A stretch of DNA of 64,000 nucleotides, taken from the NCBI GenBank assembly GCA_046351215.1, contig JAXLYX010000012.1, positions 210,564-274,563 on the forward strand. Direction: 5' to 3'. The notes under the pieces are model-generated. The model saw only the letters and a list, made by a program, of their open reading frames with translations. It searched no databases and was not told where the DNA came from. This document shows, in pieces, positions 58,752 through 64,000 of this stretch. The position numbers and the translations under genes were made by a program. Numbering within the stretch: the stretch's first letter is position 1; the number at the start of each line of letters is the position of its first letter. The DNA comes from JAXLYX01 sp046351215. GTDB lineage: Bacteria > Myxococcota_A > Polyangia > Polyangiales > Houyiibacteriaceae.

Positions 58752-60659
58752 ATGTCGAACCATCCGGCGCACGATCCCCACTTCGTCCAGGTCCTCGGGG
58801 AGCTCGATCGCTACCTGCTCGCGGAAGGTACGCACCTCCGCACGTACGAGAAGCTCGGAGCCCATCCGAAGGTCGTCGGTGGGGTCGAGGGAACGGCGTT
58901 CGCGGTCTGGGCCCCGAACGCGAAGCGCGTCAGTGTGGTCGGCGACTGGAACGGCTGGGACGGCCGCGCCCATCCGATGCGCTGCCACGGGGCCCCCGGG
59001 ATCTGGGAGCTCTTCGTGCCCGGCGTGGGCAAGGGCGCCGTCTACAAGTACGAGCTCGAGGGCCCGGACGGGAACCTCCTGCCGCTCAAGGCCGACCCGT
59101 ACGCGTTCCGCGCGGAGCATCCGCCCAGCACCGCCTCGATCGTCGAGGGGCTCTCCTCCTACACGTGGGGAGACGGCGAGTGGATGGAGGCGCGGAAGTC
59201 ACGCCAGCGCCACACGTCGCCGATCAGCATCTACGAGGTGCACCTCGGCTCGTTCCGTCGCGGCGAGGGCGGTCGCTACCTCACGTACCGCGAGCTCGCC
59301 GAGCAGCTCGTGGGCTACGTGAAGTGGATGGGCTTCACGCACGTGGAGCTCCTGCCGATCTCCGAGCATCCGTTCGCTCCCTCGTGGGGCTACCAGCCGC
59401 TCGGCCTCTTCGCGCCGACCTCGCGCTTCGGAACCCCGGACGACTTCCGCTTCCTCGTGGACCGCTTCCACCAGGAGGGCATCGGCGTGATCCTGGATTG
59501 GGTGCCCGCGCACTTCCCCGCCGACGAGCACGGCCTCGCCCGCTTCGACGGAACGTGCCTCTACGAGCACGAGGATCCTCGCCAGGGGCGCCATCCCGAC
59601 TGGGGAACGCTCGTCTTCAACTACGATCGCACCGAGGTCCAGAACTTCCTCGTCGCGAACGCGCTCTACTGGCTCGACCAGTTCCACATCGACGGATTGC
59701 GTGTCGACGCGGTCGCTTCGATGCTCTACCTCGACTACTCGCGCCAGCACGGCGAGTGGATCCCGAACCGCTACGGTGGCCACGAGAACATCGGCGCCAT
59801 CGCCTTCCTCCGGCGCATGAACGAGCACGTCCACGGCGAGTACCCGGACACGCTCACCATCGCGGAGGAGAGCACCGCCTGGCCGATGGTCTCGCGCCCG
59901 ACGTACGTCGGCGGCCTCGGCTTCGACTTCAAGTGGAACATGGGGTGGATGCACGACACCCTCCACTACCTCTCGCGCGATCCCGTGCACCGCTCGCACC
60001 ACCACGACGAGATCACGTTCGGGATGGTCTACCACCGCAGCGAGGCCTACGTGCTCCCTCTCTCGCACGACGAGGTCGTGCACGGGAAGCGCTCGCTGCT
60101 CTGGCGCATGCCCGGTTGGCGTGGGGATCAGTTCGCGAACCTGCGCATGCTCTTCGCCTACCAATGGGCCTACGGCGGCAAGAAGCTGCTCTTCATGGGC
60201 TGCGAGTTCGGCCAGGACCACGAGTGGAACCACGAGAAGGGCATCGACGAGTGGCTCGCCGAGTTCCGGCCCCACGGCGGTGTCCGCCAGCTCGTGCGCG
60301 ACCTCAACGCGCTCTACGTCGCACAGCCCTCGCTCCACGTCTCGGACTGCGATCACGACGGCTTCGGGTGGATCGACTGCCACGACCGCGAGCACAACGT
60401 GATCGCGCTCCAGCGCTGGGGGAACGCGGGCGACCCGCCCGTCATGGTCGTGTTCAACTTCTCGGGGAACACGCTCCACGGCTACCGCATCGGCGTGCCC
60501 TGGGGCGGACGCTGGGCGGAGGTGATCAACACCGACGCCGACGTCTACGGCGGCGGCGACCGGGGCAACCTGGGCGGCGTGTACGCCGATGCCGTGCCGA
60601 TGCACGGGCGCGATCACTCCGTCGCGCTGACGATCCCCCGCTCACGGCGATCTTCCTGA
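58752..60659 (+). CDS. glgB: 1,4-alpha-glucan branching enzyme (GH13)
   Basis: The 635-residue branching enzyme has the CBM48 N-terminus (GTAFAVWAPNAKRVSVVGDWNGWDG), ISIYEVHLGSF, LLPISEHPFAPSWGYQPLGLFAPTSRFG, GLRVDAVASMLYLDYSR with the nucleophile Asp, TIAEESTAWPMVS with the acid/base Glu, and LSHDEVVHGKRSLLWRMPG. The C-terminal beta domain ends with VYADAVPMHGRDHSVALTIP. Length matches GlgB lacking the extended N1 domain. ATG 58752 is at the start of the recognisable region. It is divergent from the debranching enzyme gene, sharing a 94-nt promoter gap, and ends at a strong terminator. Confidence 0.96.
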   Translation: MSNHPAHDPHFVQVLGELDRYLLAEGTHLRTYEKLGAHPKVVGGVEGTAFAVWAPNAKRVSVVGDWNGWDGRAHPMRCHGAPGIWELFVPGVGKGAVYKYELEGPDGNLLPLKADPYAFRAEHPPSTASIVEGLSSYTWGDGEWMEARKSRQRHTSPISIYEVHLGSFRRGEGGRYLTYRELAEQLVGYVKWMGFTHVELLPISEHPFAPSWGYQPLGLFAPTSRFGTPDDFRFLVDRFHQEGIGVILDWVPAHFPADEHGLARFDGTCLYEHEDPRQGRHPDWGTLVFNYDRTEVQNFLVANALYWLDQFHIDGLRVDAVASMLYLDYSRQHGEWIPNRYGGHENIGAIAFLRRMNEHVHGEYPDTLTIAEESTAWPMVSRPTYVGGLGFDFKWNMGWMHDTLHYLSRDPVHRSHHHDEITFGMVYHRSEAYVLPLSHDEVVHGKRSLLWRMPGWRGDQFANLRMLFAYQWAYGGKKLLFMGCEFGQDHEWNHEKGIDEWLAEFRPHGGVRQLVRDLNALYVAQPSLHVSDCDHDGFGWIDCHDREHNVIALQRWGNAGDPPVMVVFNFSGNTLHGYRIGVPWGGRWAEVINTDADVYGGGDRGNLGGVYADAVPMHGRDHSVALTIPRSRRSS

Positions 60660-60682
60660 TGCCGGGCTGAGGAGCCGCGGGA

Positions 60683-60704
60683 GGGGCACCGGAGGTGCCC
60701 CTTT
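60683..60704. terminator. Intrinsic terminator between glgB and pfkA
   Basis: GGGGCACC (60683-60690) and GGTGCCCC (60694-60701) form a perfect 8-bp stem with a 3-nt loop (GGA), followed by TTTCTC. It lies in the 46-nt gap between the convergent glgB and pfkA genes and best fits termination of the plus-strand glgB transcript. Confidence 0.85.
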
Positions 60705-60705
60705 C

Positions 60706-61860
<1,155 letters not shown>

Positions 61861-61900
61861 GGCGAATTCATCAATACCGCGGATCCGGGGCGGGGATCCA

Positions 61901-62890
61901 TCAGTTCCAGGCGAGGGCGCGACGTTTCCCCCAATACGTCGCAGGCGGCTCCGCGAGCCGACCCATGCCCTCCACATCCGCACGGGCGATGTCCACGGAA
62001 AGGGCCAGGACGTTCGACTCGAGCTGCTCGGGGGTGGCCGCACCCGAGAGCACGACGTCCACCCAGGGCTCGGCCAGCGCCGCGGCCAGGGCGAGCACGT
62101 CGGGGCGCGTCCCGAGCCTCTCGGCCTCGGCCGCGAGCCACGAGGCCGCGGGGTCGTCGCCCCGTCCCGCGAGGCGACCGTTCGCCACGCCTTCCTTCAC
62201 GAGGACGCCGACGCCGCGCGCATGGGCCTCGGCGAGCGCTTCGCCCGCGCTCGGCTCGAGGAGGTTCCAGGTCGCCTGGACGCAGCCGAAGAGGGGGGCA
62301 CCGCCCCGCGTGATCCCGAGCGCCTTCCGGATCGTCTCCGCCTGGTCGACGCCGCTCGTCGAGAGCCCGACCACCACGCCTTCGTCGCGGAGCCTCCCGA
62401 GGGCGTCGAGCACCTCGCCGTTCGCGAGCACCCCGCTCTCGGTCGTCGCCGAGTGGATCTGGTAGAGGCGGAGGTCTCCGCCGAGCAGCGCCCGCGACTC
62501 CCGGAGCTGCGCCTCGAAGCGCGCGAGGGAATGCTCCTTCGCCTCGTGGACGGCGGCCTCGACGCGGAAGCCGGCCGTGTAGGCGTAGCCCCACTTCGAG
62601 CCGACGAGGGGCCGCGGCGTCGGCTTCCGCTCGGCGAGCCACCGCGCGAGGAAGGCCTCGGCGAGCCCGTACGAGCGTGCGACGTCGACGTAGCCGATGC
62701 CGAGCGAGGCGGCGTGATCGAGCATGCGCAGGCAGCGGTCCGCGAGCGCCTCCTCGCTCTTGTCGGGGCCGAGGTCGTCGCCGTGCCCGAGGTTCACGTA
62801 GCCGGGGCGGCCGAGGGCGGCGAGGCCGAGCCCGAGGCGCGTCGTCGTGAGGCCGGTCGTTCCGAGGGGGCGCGAGGGGAGAGGGGGCAC
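61901..62890 (-). CDS. Aldo/keto reductase
   Basis: The 329-residue TIM-barrel oxidoreductase has the tetrad Asp69 and Tyr74 in YVDVARSYG, Lys99 in GSKWGY and His146 in LYQIHSA. NADPH-binding region VLSGAATPEQLESN is present. The start is GTG 62890 as no ATG in frame precedes the conserved PLGTTGLTTTRLGLG; the ATG at 62898 is out of frame. Members reduce sugar or metabolite aldehydes and ketones; substrate unknown. It lies 40 nt upstream of pfkA on the same strand, so an operon is possible. Confidence 0.93.
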   Translation of the reverse strand: MPPLPSRPLGTTGLTTTRLGLGLAALGRPGYVNLGHGDDLGPDKSEEALADRCLRMLDHAASLGIGYVDVARSYGLAEAFLARWLAERKPTPRPLVGSKWGYAYTAGFRVEAAVHEAKEHSLARFEAQLRESRALLGGDLRLYQIHSATTESGVLANGEVLDALGRLRDEGVVVGLSTSGVDQAETIRKALGITRGGAPLFGCVQATWNLLEPSAGEALAEAHARGVGVLVKEGVANGRLAGRGDDPAASWLAAEAERLGTRPDVLALAAALAEPWVDVVLSGAATPEQLESNVLALSVDIARADVEGMGRLAEPPATYWGKRRALAWN

Positions 62891-62934
62891 CCGCTCATCT
62901 TGCGGGCGCGAGGGCGCGTCTGCACCATGGAGGC

Positions 62935-63303
62935 ATGTCCTTCGTCCGTCGCCTCGCCCTCGCGGCCGTGCTGCTCGGCGTCCTCGCCCCCGTGACGCTC
63001 TCGGCGCAGACCTACCACAACCCCCATCGGGGTGGCGGCCAGACGGCGACGCCGAGCGACTTCCCCGGCTGCGTGAAGATCGAAGGCGAGGTCCGGTTCC
63101 GTGGCTTCGGCTACAACCACATCGTGCACGTCCGCAACGAGTGCACGATCCCGGTGCGCTGCAACGTCGCCACGAGCGTGGATCCCACGCCCGGGCAGGA
63201 CGTCGCGCTCGCACCGCGGCAGGAGACCCAGATCCAGACCCGCTCGGGCTCGCCCGCGTCGACCTTCGAGCCGCGCGTGACGTGTCGGCCCGGCAACCGC
63301 TGA
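62935..63303 (+). CDS. Small secreted protein, unknown
   Basis: The 122-residue protein has a clear signal peptide (FVRRLALAAVLLGVLAPVTLSAQ, cleavage after Ala24 or nearby). A mature chain of about 98 residues follows, with three cysteines (FPGCVKIEG, RNECTIPVRCN) and one near the end (RVTCRPG), suggesting two disulfides. Short strand-like segments (GEVRFRGFGYNHIVHVRNECTIPVRCNVATSVDP) point to a beta-sandwich. GGAGGC precedes ATG 62935 at short spacing. No family recognised. Divergent from the aldo/keto reductase. Confidence 0.78.
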   Translation: MSFVRRLALAAVLLGVLAPVTLSAQTYHNPHRGGGQTATPSDFPGCVKIEGEVRFRGFGYNHIVHVRNECTIPVRCNVATSVDPTPGQDVALAPRQETQIQTRSGSPASTFEPRVTCRPGNR

Positions 63304-63313
63304 GCGCTCCCGT

Positions 63314-64000
<687 letters not shown>

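Overview
The window is very GC-rich (around 70 %), densely coded DNA with short intergenic gaps, many ATGA/GTGA start-stop overlaps and mostly G/C third codon positions. A Hanks-type Ser/Thr kinase with a C-terminal membrane anchor, an EF-hand membrane protein, several lipoproteins, a eukaryote-like glycogen debranching fusion and an alpha2beta2-type pyruvate dehydrogenase together suggest a Myxococcota (Polyangia/Sandaracinus-like) chromosome. This is inferred from protein style; no rRNA or other phylogenetic marker is present. No tRNA, rRNA, CRISPR array or prophage was seen.

Layout. 1-9.4 kb: a partial lipoprotein, a membrane Ser/Thr kinase, an EamA permease, a UbiB/ABC1 kinase, a nucleotide-sugar dehydrogenase, a CLC channel with fluoride-exporter-type motifs, and small membrane or unknown proteins. 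9.4-13.6 kb: a gamma-glutamylcyclotransferase-like protein, a CaiB/BaiF CoA-transferase and a TetR regulator on the minus strand. The regulator is divergent from an unknown protein plus SDR pair, and a perfect palindrome sits inside the -35/-10 spacer between them. 13.6-19.3 kb: a lipoprotein, PEP synthase, a GTGCAC repeat cluster, then an MFS permease and a CoA-disulfide-reductase-like flavoprotein. 19.5-24.9 kb: a tightly overlapping operon of an acyl-CoA synthetase, the E1alpha, E1beta and E2 subunits of a 2-oxoacid dehydrogenase, and an acyl carrier protein. 25-31.6 kb: an EF-hand membrane protein, a family B DNA polymerase, and isocitrate lyase with a long, partly AT-rich leader.

31.65-33.49 kb: a decayed group II intron whose reverse transcriptase carries at least five frameshifts, inserted just after the isocitrate lyase terminator hairpin. 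33.5-41.8 kb: a DUF1214-like/SDR/sulfotransferase operon behind a strong palindrome, a zinc metallopeptidase, a secreted protein, RidA, FKBP, and a GMC oxidoreductase with a two-site operator at its promoter. 41.9-48.6 kb: a beta-propeller lipoprotein, a P-loop protein, a CoA-type Nudix hydrolase, an EVE protein and a soluble transhydrogenase.

48.8-61.9 kb is a complete glycogen island: glgC-glgA, glgP, a fused GH13/GH133 debranching enzyme, glgB and pfkA. ADP-glucose is made, polymerised, branched, phosphorolysed and debranched, and the hexose phosphates enter glycolysis. The window ends with an aldo/keto reductase, a small secreted protein and a dapE gene cut by the right edge.

The window reads as central carbon, acyl-CoA and storage metabolism. 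The least conventional points are the ACP encoded inside the 2-oxoacid dehydrogenase operon, the operator palindromes (two of them sharing a GAACC-N4-GGTTC core), the GTGCAC cluster and the dead intron.
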